Shown in pieces: positions 25,157 to 33,564 of a stretch of 64,000 bases of DNA (position 1 is its first letter; each line of letters begins with the position of its first letter). The stretch comes from Nocardia transvalensis (lineage in GTDB: Bacteria; Actinomycetota; Actinomycetes; Mycobacteriales; Mycobacteriaceae). The translations under genes and the position numbers were made by a program. The notes below the pieces were generated by a model. That model was not told the origin of the DNA, did not search any database, and saw only the letters and a list, made by a program, of their open reading frames with translations. The stretch covers positions 1-64,000 of the forward strand of contig NZ_JADLQQ010000012.1 in NCBI RefSeq assembly GCF_015477765.1, read 5' to 3'.

Positions 25157-26206
25157 TCACCTTTCCCGTGACGTATCACGCGGGTCGCTCTGCGTGACCG
25201 GATCGACGACCTGTGCGAGGCCGAGTGAGCCGGCAAAGCGCGAAGGGGTCGAGTCGAGCCCGCCGGGCACCCAGCACGGCGGGACCGGACTGCGTGAATC
25301 GGTCATGGCGGTGAGCACGTCGTCGGGCGTGAGCCCGGCGGCCAGCAGCGCGGTGACCTCACGAGTGTTCACGCCCGGCGGCAGCGGTCCGTTGCCCAGG
25401 TCCGTTCCATAGAGGACCGTGCCGCCGTGCTCGACGAAGCGCCGCAGGTTGTCCGTCGCCGTCCGCAGCTGCGGGGTGTCGGTGCCGAAACCGTGGATGT
25501 CCAGAGTGCTGATCCAGCTCATGTACTGCGCTGCATCGGCGACGAGCCCGTCGTCGACGCGCTCGGTCCACGGGGTGTGCGCCAGCCGGTCGATGCCGTT
25601 GTCGTAGGCGAGACGTGTCATGCCCTCGCCTTCGACGTGGGCGATGACGGGGAGACCGGCGTCGTGGGCGGCGCCGACGATCGCAGCGAGCACGGAGTCT
25701 GCGAGCACCGGTCCCGCATCGGAGTTCAATGCGACCTTGATAGCGCACGCGCCCACCTGCCGCTGCTCACCCACGGCGCCCTCGGCGTCGAGCGGGGAGC
25801 GCACCTCGCGGACACTCCCGGCAGCGGCCCAGGACCGATCACCGGGATAGCCACCCGGAGCCGTCAGGAAGGCGCCGACCACCCGCATCCTCGGCAGGGT
25901 CGGGTCGTCGGCGGGCAGGGCCTCGAGAACATCGGGGGCGCTGCCGAGATCGTGCACTTCGGCGATCCCACCGGCGCGAACCGAACGCAGATCCACCAGG
26001 GCGCAGTGCACGTGTGCGTCACGCAGTCCGGGAAGGACGGTGCCGCGGAGTCGTCTCACCCGAGCGCCCGCCGGAACATCCTCGGGCGCGACGGGCGTGG
26101 CATCGGCGGGCGCACCGTGACGCAGGCGCAGGGCGCACCGGCCGAAGCGTCGGCGGGTGCCCCACCAGGCAGAGTCGGCCAGCAGCCATTCCTCCGCAAT
26201 GTCCAT
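25157..26206 (-). CDS. Amidohydrolase-superfamily enzyme upstream of kynU
   Basis: Metal-dependent hydrolase fold with the expected ligands in order: DAHVH (H-x-H), ACAIKVALN (bridging Lys), VIAHVEG (His), RLAHTPW (His) and LYGTDLGNG (catalytic Asp). About 349 residues from ATG 26206 (MDIAEEWLLADSAWW); the longer frame runs into the relic upstream. Its stop is 5 bases before kynU, so it probably acts on a related amide such as N-formylkynurenine or another aryl amide, though classical formamidases belong to other families. The substrate is an inference. Confidence 0.75.
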   Translation of the reverse strand: MDIAEEWLLADSAWWGTRRRFGRCALRLRHGAPADATPVAPEDVPAGARVRRLRGTVLPGLRDAHVHCALVDLRSVRAGGIAEVHDLGSAPDVLEALPADDPTLPRMRVVGAFLTAPGGYPGDRSWAAAGSVREVRSPLDAEGAVGEQRQVGACAIKVALNSDAGPVLADSVLAAIVGAAHDAGLPVIAHVEGEGMTRLAYDNGIDRLAHTPWTERVDDGLVADAAQYMSWISTLDIHGFGTDTPQLRTATDNLRRFVEHGGTVLYGTDLGNGPLPPGVNTREVTALLAAGLTPDDVLTAMTDSRSPVPPCWVPGGLDSTPSRFAGSLGLAQVVDPVTQSDPRDTSRER

Positions 26207-26216
26207 GGCTCCCAAC

Positions 26217-27072
26217 CTATCTGTGCGCGCCGTCTCGGTCGTCGACTTCACGCAGTACCGCCGCACACAGGTCGTCGACGGTGGCGTGTACGAATTCGGA
26301 CATGGGAATGGAGACCCCGTAGTCCTGTTCGACGTCGTGGCGCAGCCTGATCATGCGCACCGACTCCATGCCCAAACCGATCAGCGGCTTGTCGTCGGGG
26401 AGCGTCTGCCGGCTCACGCCGAGCATGGCGCCGATTCGTCGGCGCAGCTCCGTGGCGACGTCGGCGGTGTCGGCTGCCGACCGGTCGTCGGCGGATTCTG
26501 CGGCGGGCGCCGCTCACCCAGACCTCACCCACCCGGTCGGCGGCGCACCCGGTGCGGGACTCGGTGTCCACGACGAGCACGCGCCCCATCGGTCCGGCGT
26601 TCCCGCACCCCACGAGTTCCTGCGTACGCGCGGCGTCCGTCGCCGACACCGGCGGCCTGGCCCGACCCTGCTCCAACTCGGCGGCATCGACCGAAACACC
26701 CAGCGCTCGCCACCCGCCAACTGCGCAAGCAGCACATGCCCGAGCCCGAGCGCGTGCAGGGACGACATCCAGCACACGACATTGCCGCCTCCCGGCAGTT
26801 CGGTGAGTGCGCAAAAGTTGACGATCTGGGCCGCGAGGAGTCCGACGAGGAAATCCGGGCCGGGCGGGAGCAGTAGCAATATCCGCTCTCCCGCGATGCC
26901 CGCCTGCTGCAGCGCCGCCGCGACGGAGCGCGCCCGCAGGTCCAGCTCCCGCCGACTGAGGACCTCGCCACGGTCGCCCGCCGGGGTGGCCGGGAAGCAG
27001 AAACCGGAGCGCGGTGGCCACTCGGCGCGCGCTCGGCATTGTCCCGCAACACATCGACCAGCGAAACGATCG
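26217..27072 (-). pseudogene. Fatty-acyl-AMP ligase (FAAL) with ACP tail, wrecked
   Basis: Fragments in several frames read in the order of an FAAL. The N-terminal part is DVLRDNAERAPSGHRAP. Next comes ILLLLPPGPDFLVGLLAAQIV. A motif-like region, VVCWMSSLHALGLGHVLLAQL, follows, then LVGCGNAGPMGRVLVVDTES with VGEVWVSG near the end of the adenylation core. A carrier domain closes it (LGMESVRMIRLRHDVEQDYG, with the phosphopantetheine Ser in GMES; frame 26217-26426). Roughly 280 residues remain of about 650-700, so there are large deletions and frameshifts. The carrier part alone stays open for 69 residues but is unlikely to be useful by itself. Confidence 0.7.
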
Positions 27073-27211
27073 CGGTCTTCTGGGAATGCCCGGGTCAGCG
27101 CCGGGGACGTACGCTCTGCGCGAACCCGTGGTGCCGGAGGCCCGCGCCCGCGCGATCGCGACTACAGTGGGCTCCGCATAAGAGGACGCGGCGAGAGAAG
27201 GAGAGCACCAC

Positions 27212-27880
27212 GTGAATATGTACCAGCCCAGGCAGGTTGCGGCTGCGCCCATGGTCGGGGCCGGCTTCCCCGCTGTGGCCGCCACCCCCCCGGCCGGCCT
27301 CTCTTGGGGTGAGTCACTCTACGATCGCCTCCTTGCTCAGCGGATCGTCTTCCTCGGCCAGGAAGTGAACGACGAGATCGGTAACAAGATCTGCGCTCAG
27401 ATGCTGTTGCTGGCTGCGGAGGATCCGACGGCCGACATCTCGCTGTACATCAACTCGCCCGGCGGTTCCATCAGCTCGGGTATGGCCATTTTCGACACCA
27501 TGCGACTGATCTCCTGCGATGTGGCCACCTACGCCATGGGTATGGCCGCCTCGATGGGCCAGTTCCTGCTGTCGGCCGGAACGCCCGGTAAGCGCTACGC
27601 TCTGCCCAACGCCGAGATCCTGATGCACCAGCCCCTGGGTGGGGTCGGTGGCAGTGTGTCCGACATCAATATTCAGGCCGAACGACTGCGCCGGCTGAAG
27701 AAGCGAATGGCCGAACTCATTGCCGAATTCAGCGGGCAGACGCCCGAGCAGATTCGGGAGGATTCGGAGCGTGACCGCTGGTTCAGTGCCGCGGAGGCCA
27801 AGGAATACGGTCTCGTCGACCATGTGATCACTCGGTCGAGCGAAACCACCGAGAGCAACCCGATAAACCCCGCGCACTGA
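27212..27880 (+). CDS. clpP: ClpP protease subunit, catalytically complete
   Basis: This 222-residue serine peptidase has the full triad: S114 in GMAASMG, H139 in EILMHQP, D188 in ERDRWFS. The oxyanion loop YINSPGGS is intact. The GTG start follows AAGGAGAG. A long N-terminal extension (about 30 residues, Ala/Pro-rich) precedes the core. It is not followed by clpX; instead a degenerate ClpP paralogue follows after 79 bases, so this is an accessory pair rather than the main clpP1P2 operon, reminiscent of Streptomyces clpP3P4. It would degrade proteins with a Clp ATPase. Confidence 0.9.
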   Translation: MNMYQPRQVAAAPMVGAGFPAVAATPPAGLSWGESLYDRLLAQRIVFLGQEVNDEIGNKICAQMLLLAAEDPTADISLYINSPGGSISSGMAIFDTMRLISCDVATYAMGMAASMGQFLLSAGTPGKRYALPNAEILMHQPLGGVGGSVSDINIQAERLRRLKKRMAELIAEFSGQTPEQIREDSERDRWFSAAEAKEYGLVDHVITRSSETTESNPINPAH

Positions 27881-27959
27881 GTGTTCTGTCCGCTCGTTCG
27901 ATGCTTCGCTCATCGCTGAAACCAGCTTCGCGGGTATCCGGATATCACATCGGGGGGAA

Positions 27960-28547
27960 GTGACAACCGAGATGTCCGCGGACGGTTGGGCGATGGACAA
28001 GGTGATGAGCGATATGTTCGATGAGCGGACCATACTCATCAGTGGCGAGTTGGGGAGAAGTGTCTCGAATGCTGTGGTGTCGCAGTTGCTGCTTTTGGAC
28101 GCCGCAGATCGCGAGGAAGGGATCAGGCTCTATATCGACAGTACTGCCGGATCTCTGTCGGACGGGTTCGCCATTTGCGATACGATGAACCTGATCAATC
28201 CCGAGGTTTCGACCTGGGCGATCGGCGCGGTGGGATCGGTGGCGACCCTCGTGCTGTGTTCCGGAGCTGTCGGTAAGCGATATGCACTTCCGGGCTCGGA
28301 CATAATTCTGCGACAGCCCGGCGCTGACGAGGGTCTCGACGAAGAGACCCCGAAGCCGACGACGGAAGTTTATCGGCGATGGCTCGATGAAATGGTGCGG
28401 CTTCTTTCCGTGCGGACCGGGAAAGGATCGGACACTATCGCCCGAGATCTTCGCAACCAGCACCGCCTCTCGGCCGCCGACTCGGTCGCCTACGGCATTG
28501 TCGATCAGGTAATGGCGGGCGGAAAGTATGCACCGCAAGGAAACTAG
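27960..28547 (+). CDS. ClpP paralogue lacking catalytic His and Asp
   Basis: This 195-residue ClpP-fold protein aligns with the upstream gene throughout. S93 remains (GAVGSVA), but the His position is R118 (DIILRQP) and the Asp position is Q167 (RNQHRLSAAD). The oxyanion loop is changed to YIDSTAGS. It therefore cannot form a normal triad, like the ClpR subunits of cyanobacteria and chloroplasts. It probably assembles with the upstream ClpP into a mixed ring. Start GTG 27960 sits on a G-run; ATG 27972 is better spaced and may be the true start. Confidence 0.8.
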   Translation: MTTEMSADGWAMDKVMSDMFDERTILISGELGRSVSNAVVSQLLLLDAADREEGIRLYIDSTAGSLSDGFAICDTMNLINPEVSTWAIGAVGSVATLVLCSGAVGKRYALPGSDIILRQPGADEGLDEETPKPTTEVYRRWLDEMVRLLSVRTGKGSDTIARDLRNQHRLSAADSVAYGIVDQVMAGGKYAPQGN

Positions 28548-28557
28548 ACCGGCGCGT

Positions 28558-28650
28558 GTGGTTCAGGCGGCTCCAAGGACCACACCGCGATCGACCCAGA
28601 CAGCGAGATCGTTACCGCAACCGGGATCAGACTCTCGACTGACATGGTTG
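28558..28650 (+). pseudogene. Transposase fragment
   Basis: One frame reads GSKDHTAIDPDSEIVTATGI, which resembles the 'xHVAVEPDTGLVTAT' segment of IS1182/IS1380-like DDE transposases. Only about 30 residues survive and no ends can be seen. The remainder of the gap up to 28850 shows nothing I can support. Confidence 0.35.
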
Positions 28651-28850
28651 CGCGGCAGGATCTCGAAAACCCTCGGCTGAAACACCCGCCGAAGCATTCA
28701 ACGAGCGGTTATCCTCACTCCAACAAGCCGGTGTTGCGTCCGGCGGTTGCGTCCGGGCGGTTTATTTCATCCTGGTCGGAAGGGGGAGGTCGGTGCCGAA
28801 TTCTGCTGCCGACGGTCATGTCATGTCTTGCCTATGTCTGGTGATCACTT

Positions 28851-30155
28851 GTGACCGCTACGCCTGAGCCGCCCGCCGTGATTCCATCGTCACCGGTCGG
28901 CCGGCGTGTCGCGCAGGATTCAGCGATGCACCTCGGCGGACCGAGATTCCTGCTGTACTCCGAGGAATTCGCCGCTGATCCACACGCCATGTACAGGAAG
29001 ATGCGGGAAAGTCATCGGTCGCTCGTTCCGGTCGAGCTGGCGCCGGGTGTCCCTGCCACGCTGGTGATCGGCTACCGAACCGCATTGCGGATCCTCAACG
29101 ATCCCGGGCATTTTCCCGCCGATCCTCGGGACTGGCAGACAACTGTTCCACAGGACAGTCCTATCCTGCCGATGCTCGAGTGGCGTCCCAACGCATTGTG
29201 GAACGCTGGGCCGCTTCATTACCGCTACCGGTCCCCATCGGTCGAAGCCATCGACGGGGTCGACCTGTTCGCGATGCACAACGTCGTCGAGCGGATCGCC
29301 ATCCCGCTGATCAACACCTTCTGCGAACACGGCAAGGCCGACCTGCTCCGACAGTACATTCGCCCTCTCATGGGGCACACGCTCGACCACATGCTGGGCT
29401 GCACGGCCGAGATCGGGCAGCGGATCGCGACGGGTTCGGCGATGATGGTCGATGCCCAGGGTGATGCGGAGGCAGGCAACAGCATTGTGGTCCATGCGTT
29501 GCTGGAACACATAGCATCCAAGCGCGCCGAAGCCGGCAACGACATCACCAGTCGGATGCTTGCCCATCCCGTGGGTTTGGACGACGAAGAGATGGTGCAC
29601 CAGCTGATGACGGTGTATGGCGCCGGGGTGGAGCTGTGCGTGAATCTCATCGGGAACACCCTGCGATCCATGCTCGTCAACGACGGCTACGCCGATGACC
29701 TGCGCAGCGGCAGCCTGTCCACACGAGATGCACTCGACACCGTGCTCGCCATCGACCCGCCGATGGCCAACCACTGCATCACCTACCCACGGCAACCGGT
29801 GTTCCTCGAGGACGATGGTGTCTGGTTACCCGCTCACCAGCCGGTAGTGATCAGTATGGCGGCGGCGGGCAACGACCCTGCCGTGACCGCTGACGACCGC
29901 ACCGGTAACCGCTCCCACCTGGCGTGGGGCGCCGGCCCGCACGCCTGCCCAGCTCGTTATCCCGCCTACTCCATCGCCGTCGATGCCATCGATCAGCTGC
30001 TCGACGTCCTGCCCGAAATAGAGCTTGCCTGCCGACCCGATGAATTGGTCTGGCGGCCGGGCCCGTTCCACCGGGCACTGGTGGAGCTGCCGGTCGTTTT
30101 CCTCCCCTCCCCGCCGCTGCCTGATCGCGGGTATCGGGGAAGCGGACTGGCCTGA
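28851..30155 (+). CDS. Atypical cytochrome P450, CYP157-like
   Basis: This 434-residue P450-like protein has heme-ligand motif AWGAGPHACPA (C366) in place of the usual FGxGxHxCxG. The I-helix region reads VYGAGVELCVN, lacking the Thr of the AG(D/E)T(T) consensus. At the K-helix, VLAIDPPMANHCI appears where E-x-x-R is expected. P450s of the CYP157 type in Streptomyces conservons also lack E-x-x-R. No conservon (cvnABCD) genes are adjacent. Start GTG 28851 has no obvious ribosome-binding site, and ATG 28926 is possible. The substrate is unknown. Confidence 0.75.
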   Translation: MTATPEPPAVIPSSPVGRRVAQDSAMHLGGPRFLLYSEEFAADPHAMYRKMRESHRSLVPVELAPGVPATLVIGYRTALRILNDPGHFPADPRDWQTTVPQDSPILPMLEWRPNALWNAGPLHYRYRSPSVEAIDGVDLFAMHNVVERIAIPLINTFCEHGKADLLRQYIRPLMGHTLDHMLGCTAEIGQRIATGSAMMVDAQGDAEAGNSIVVHALLEHIASKRAEAGNDITSRMLAHPVGLDDEEMVHQLMTVYGAGVELCVNLIGNTLRSMLVNDGYADDLRSGSLSTRDALDTVLAIDPPMANHCITYPRQPVFLEDDGVWLPAHQPVVISMAAAGNDPAVTADDRTGNRSHLAWGAGPHACPARYPAYSIAVDAIDQLLDVLPEIELACRPDELVWRPGPFHRALVELPVVFLPSPPLPDRGYRGSGLA

Positions 30156-30264
30156 AATGCGTGCGTGTGGGTGGTGACCGCAGCCGATGTCGGGTCACCG
30201 CCCTCCACCGTCCGTCCATCAGGGAATCCGTGCCGCCGCACTCGACCGACGCCGACGGTGGTCT

Positions 30265-31143
30265 TCATGGCAGGGATCGGACGAAGGCGCCCGCCTGCTC
30301 GATCGCGGTTTCGGCCTCCGGGAGTCGGCCCACGAGGAGCTGGTGGGCGTGTGGCATGCCATCCTGGACGTCGACAGTCACCTTGCCCCCCGCGGCGCGG
30401 ATCTTCTCACGGACGCGCATGGTGTCGTCGTAGAGGATCTCCTCGGTACCGACCTGCATGTACACGTGCGGGAGCCCGTGCAGGTCAGCGAGTGCAGGTG
30501 ACGCAAGAGGATTCGTGGCGTCGGCACCGGCCAGATACGCCGACGCGCTGGCGTCCAGTTGCTCTTTGGTGACGAACGGGTCGACGTCGGCTCGGGAGAG
30601 GATGCTGTCGCCGCTCTGCGTGAGATCTGCCCAGACGGACATGGTGATGGCTGCCGCCGGCATCGCGACCTCGTTCTGCCGGGCAGCCAAGAGTGTGGCC
30701 AGTACCAGGCCGGCACCGGCCGACTCTCCGGCGATGACCACGTTGTGCGCGCCTCGTTCGGTGACGATCGCCTCGAGAACGGTCAGCCCGTCGTCGACCG
30801 CCGCCGGGAATGGGTGCTCGGGCGCCAATCGATAGTCGAGCACGAAGGCCTCCGCAGCAGAGGCGCGTGCGAGGTACGCCGCGAGCACGCCGTGACTGCG
30901 GCTCGACCCGGCGATGAAGCCCGAGCCGTGCAGGAACACGATGGTCTTGCCCGTTCTGTGGCCGAGGCGGAACCAGGCCCCTGGGACACCGGCAACCTCC
31001 CCCTCCTCCCGTGTCACGCCCGCAGGCAGGTCGACCCTGGCCATGCTCTGCTCGAAGCGGACGCGCAGCTCTTCCAAGGAGGCATCTGGCGTCATGAACG
31101 AATAATGGTCGGCGAGGGCGTCCAGGACGCGCGGCTCTGCCAT
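30265..31143 (-). CDS. Alpha/beta hydrolase-3 (HSL-type) esterase
   Basis: This 292-residue protein has the HSL-family features: oxyanion motif HGSGFIAGS (HGGG family, with Ser replacing Gly), DYRLAPEHPFPAAVDD, nucleophile elbow GESAGAG, and DGMPHAHQ with the catalytic His. It cleaves acyl esters or lactones. The ATG at 31143 follows GAGGAGAACCG. About 20 bases upstream ends a truncated enoyl-CoA hydratase, so it may once have been part of a fatty-acid catabolic operon now cut by the inverted duplication at 31.5 kb. Confidence 0.85.
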   Translation of the reverse strand: MAEPRVLDALADHYSFMTPDASLEELRVRFEQSMARVDLPAGVTREEGEVAGVPGAWFRLGHRTGKTIVFLHGSGFIAGSSRSHGVLAAYLARASAAEAFVLDYRLAPEHPFPAAVDDGLTVLEAIVTERGAHNVVIAGESAGAGLVLATLLAARQNEVAMPAAAITMSVWADLTQSGDSILSRADVDPFVTKEQLDASASAYLAGADATNPLASPALADLHGLPHVYMQVGTEEILYDDTMRVREKIRAAGGKVTVDVQDGMPHAHQLLVGRLPEAETAIEQAGAFVRSLP

Positions 31144-31163
31144 CGGTTCTCCTCACGGTTCTG

Positions 31164-31380
31164 TCATTGGTCCATGCATGCGCGGTGCAGGGCCGAGGCG
31201 GTCTGCATCGCGGAGATCCGCCCTTGCGTGTCCTGGGCGGCGTTGACGGCTTCTTTTGCGAGCCTGAGCGCGAACAGGGGCTTGATGAGCGTGGGCCGCC
31301 GTTCGGCGTTCAACATGGATGTATGGGTGATCAATTCGGATATCGACCCACGTGCGGAGCGGCTATCAACAAGAGTTCAA
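31164..31380 (-). pseudogene. Enoyl-CoA hydratase C-terminal fragment
   Basis: A minus-strand frame ending TGA 31164-31166 reads LFALRLAKEAVNAAQDTQGR and then ISAMQTASALHRACMDQ, the usual C-terminal helices of enoyl-CoA hydratase/isomerase proteins. Upstream the frame ends near 31380 and the rest of the gene (about 200 residues) is missing. It lies just upstream of the esterase in the same direction. Truncation fits the neighbouring rearrangement. Confidence 0.55.
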
Positions 31381-31397
31381 GGCTCCACTGAAACGAG

Positions 31398-31525
31398 TCA
31401 TTCCTTCAGCGCTCTCTCGAGGCTGTCCATTTTCTCCGGCGGCTGTACCCAAATGAGCATTCCGCCCTCGATTTCTTGGTACCCAAAGATTTCCGCGTCA
31501 AGCTGGTCAATCGGCACGATCGCTT
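31398..31525 (-). pseudogene. C-terminal fragment of an unidentified protein
   Basis: The minus-strand frame ending TGA 31398-31400 reads FQAIVPIDQLDAEIFGYQEI and GGMLIWVQPPEKMDSLERAL, clearly protein-like and distinct from the flanking genes. It is cut at about 31525, where the left arm of the inverted duplication begins. No family is recognised. Confidence 0.4.
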
Positions 31526-31943
31526 GGAAGTCCCGTGAAAGTCGTGCACCTCGCTTTCATGAGCTCCCAAATTCGCACCCTTTGTGACGATTAGGATGGT
31601 GTCCCATCAATGAAGCCAATATCTCAGTCCAGCCGGGCGCAGACAAGACATGCCACAGACCCGATCGCCTCCACCCTTGGATTGGTGGTACTCCTCGCCG
31701 GTGGTAGTGTCGACCGGTGGTACCACTGGATAGTGTCACCGACATCGAGTAGGCATCGGGTCGCGTAGTGCCGAATTCGTCCGGACTCGTCGTACGGAAT
31801 CCACCACGTCCGCACCATCAGGAATGAGTCGGCAGCAACTCGCCGCGGCAATCCACTCCAGCATCGGGTATGTCGCCAAGATCGAACAGGGCGATGCGCA
31901 TTGCCCCAGCCCAGGGGTGTTGGATGCGCTTGCCGTCGTGTTC
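31512..31943. repeat. Left arm of a large inverted duplication
   Basis: The plus strand here matches the minus strand of 33340-33819 with few mismatches. It includes the operator-like repeats, the stretch before the XRE regulator gene, and that gene's first ~55 codons. It lacks about 48 bases that in the right arm contain the regulator's start codon. The two arms flank the hydrolase and regulator genes. Confidence 0.85.
31684..31731 (+). promoter_or_regulatory. Three tandem 16-bp operator-like repeats (left copy)
   Basis: GGTGGTA recurs at 31684, 31700 and 31716, so each unit is 16 bases: GGTGGTACTCCTCGCC, GGTGGTAGTGTCGACC, GGTGGTACCACTGGAT. The same array lies inverted at 33600-33647 upstream of the XRE regulator. 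It is probably the regulator's binding site; this copy could control the hydrolase at 32003. Confidence 0.6.
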
Positions 31944-32018
31944 ATTGAAATGTATTCCTGTTATGGTGTGCTGCGGGTATCCAGGGAGAGGGGAGATTTG
32001 CCGTGCCCTACACGATGA
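31824..32018 (+). pseudogene. Duplicated XRE helix-turn-helix, truncated
   Basis: The 64-residue frame repeats the regulator's HTH (MSRQQLAAAIHSSIGYVAKI, then EQGDAHCPSPGVLDALA) and then diverges at 31943 into unrelated sequence. The regulator's normal start region is deleted in this copy, but the internal ATG could still be used. If made, the short protein would bind DNA without the ligand-binding domain. Confidence 0.6.
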
Positions 32019-32785
32019 CGGCTGGGGCGAAGGTCTATTTCACCGATACCGGTGGGGACGGGCCTGCGGTGGTGCTCGGCCACGGCTTCTTTCTGGACCA
32101 GGAGATGTTCGCCGCGCAGGCGGCCGCGCTCGCGCCGCGCTATCGAGTCGTCTCGATCGACGCACGCGGTCACGGACTGACCGAGGACGCCGAGGAACCG
32201 TTCAGTTACTGGGATCTGGCCCGCGACGCCTGGTCGGTTGTCGACGAGCTGGGTATCGAACGTGCGGTGGTCGGTGGCGTGTCGCAGGGTGGGTTCACGG
32301 CACTGCGGATGGCGCTGCTCTGCCCGAGACGGGTCGACGGACTGATCCTGATCGGCACTTCGGCCGACGCCTACAGCCCCAAGCAGAAGATCAGCCACCG
32401 AGAGGTGATGGACGGCTGGATGAGCACGGCGCCGCTGGCGCCGATCGCCGTGGCCTCGGTGATGATCGGCGGAACGGATGAGGACAAACAGCCGTGGTTG
32501 GACAAGTGGTTCGCGAGCGACCGCACCCGAATCCGGCAGGCGGCACACTGTTTGATCGACCGTGAATCGATCACCGAGATGGTCGGCCGTGTCACTTGCC
32601 CGGCGATCCTCATCCGCGGCGTCGGCGACCAGGAATTCAGCCACGAGGATATGGCGGCGTTGGCCGATCAGCTAGGCGGCCACGCCCGGTTACACGCGGT
32701 GGTCGGCGCCACCCATGCGGTGAACATCACCCATCCCCGTGAGGTGAACGATCTCGTGCTGGCATTCCTCGACGAGATCTATTGA
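32003..32785 (+). CDS. Alpha/beta hydrolase under XRE control
   Basis: A 260-residue hydrolase with GHGFFLDQEMF (oxyanion), nucleophile elbow GGVSQGG, acid in IRGVGDQEF and catalytic His in GATHAVN. The GTG start at 32003 follows GGGGAG. It faces the XRE regulator tail to tail (stops overlap by 7 bases) and both sit inside the inverted duplication. MmyB-type regulators are commonly paired with a nearby oxidoreductase or hydrolase they control, so this is the likely target. The substrate is unknown. Confidence 0.8.
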   Translation: MPYTMTAGAKVYFTDTGGDGPAVVLGHGFFLDQEMFAAQAAALAPRYRVVSIDARGHGLTEDAEEPFSYWDLARDAWSVVDELGIERAVVGGVSQGGFTALRMALLCPRRVDGLILIGTSADAYSPKQKISHREVMDGWMSTAPLAPIAVASVMIGGTDEDKQPWLDKWFASDRTRIRQAAHCLIDRESITEMVGRVTCPAILIRGVGDQEFSHEDMAALADQLGGHARLHAVVGATHAVNITHPREVNDLVLAFLDEIY

Positions 32786-33564
32786 GGTCGAGCGGAGTCG
32801 GTGTCGACCAGCAGGCCGACGATCATTCGCTGCCCTCGGCTACGCCCGGCGGCGTCGAACTCGTAGACTCTGACGGTGTACACCTCCCCGGTCTCCGGAT
32901 TGCGCAATCGCATCACCGGATCGTGTCGGTGCGTAGCAACCCGTTGCGAGGTCCACAACCGCCGGAAATCTGGCTGGTCACCCAACTCGTCGAGTAGACG
33001 CCGCAGCGTGTCCGACTCGGGCGCTCCGGCGCCATAGTGGCGTAACCGTCCGACCGCCACACGCGCTTCCTTCTCCCACTCCTCGACCACCAGTCGGGCG
33101 TACGGGTCGGTGAAGTACCAACGCAGCAGGCTGCCCGATGCGCGGACACCCGGAAGCGCGGTATCGAAGGCATGATTACACGCCACGAGCTCCGCGCCCT
33201 CGCCCAGCACGGCCGCGAGATGAGGCGCGAGCGCGTCGAGCATCGGCTGGAGTGAGGTCGGCGCTGAGTCTCCCGGGTGTTCCTGTGGTTTCTGCCCGGC
33301 AAGTCGATACAGGTAGACCCGCTCGTCGGCGTCGAGGCCGAACACGGCGGCAAGCGCATCCAACACCCCTGGGCTGGGGCAATGCGCATCGCCCTGTTCG
33401 ATCTTGGCGACATACCCGATGCTGGAGTGGATTGCCGCGGCGAGTTGCTGCCGACTCATTCCTGATGGTGCGGACGTGGTGGATTCCGTACGACGAGTCC
33501 GGACGAATTCGGCCAGCGTAGGCATCTGAAGTTCGCTCAATCCATCCCCCAGGGAACTCATCAC
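32779..33564 (-). CDS. XRE-family regulator with MmyB-like ligand-binding domain
   Basis: This 261-residue protein has an N-terminal HTH at residues 25-80 (SRQQLAAAIHSSIGYVAKIE), then the MmyB-like ligand-binding region (RWYFTDPYARLVVEEWEKEA, QRVATHRHDPVMRLRNPETG). Start GTG 33564 or ATG 33561. Three 16-bp repeats lie 36 to 83 bases upstream (33600-33647), consistent with autoregulation. Such regulators are thought to sense a small hydrophobic ligand. The first ~55 codons are duplicated in inverse orientation at 31.8 kb. Confidence 0.85.
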   Translation of the reverse strand: MMSSLGDGLSELQMPTLAEFVRTRRTESTTSAPSGMSRQQLAAAIHSSIGYVAKIEQGDAHCPSPGVLDALAAVFGLDADERVYLYRLAGQKPQEHPGDSAPTSLQPMLDALAPHLAAVLGEGAELVACNHAFDTALPGVRASGSLLRWYFTDPYARLVVEEWEKEARVAVGRLRHYGAGAPESDTLRRLLDELGDQPDFRRLWTSQRVATHRHDPVMRLRNPETGEVYTVRVYEFDAAGRSRGQRMIVGLLVDTDSARPQ

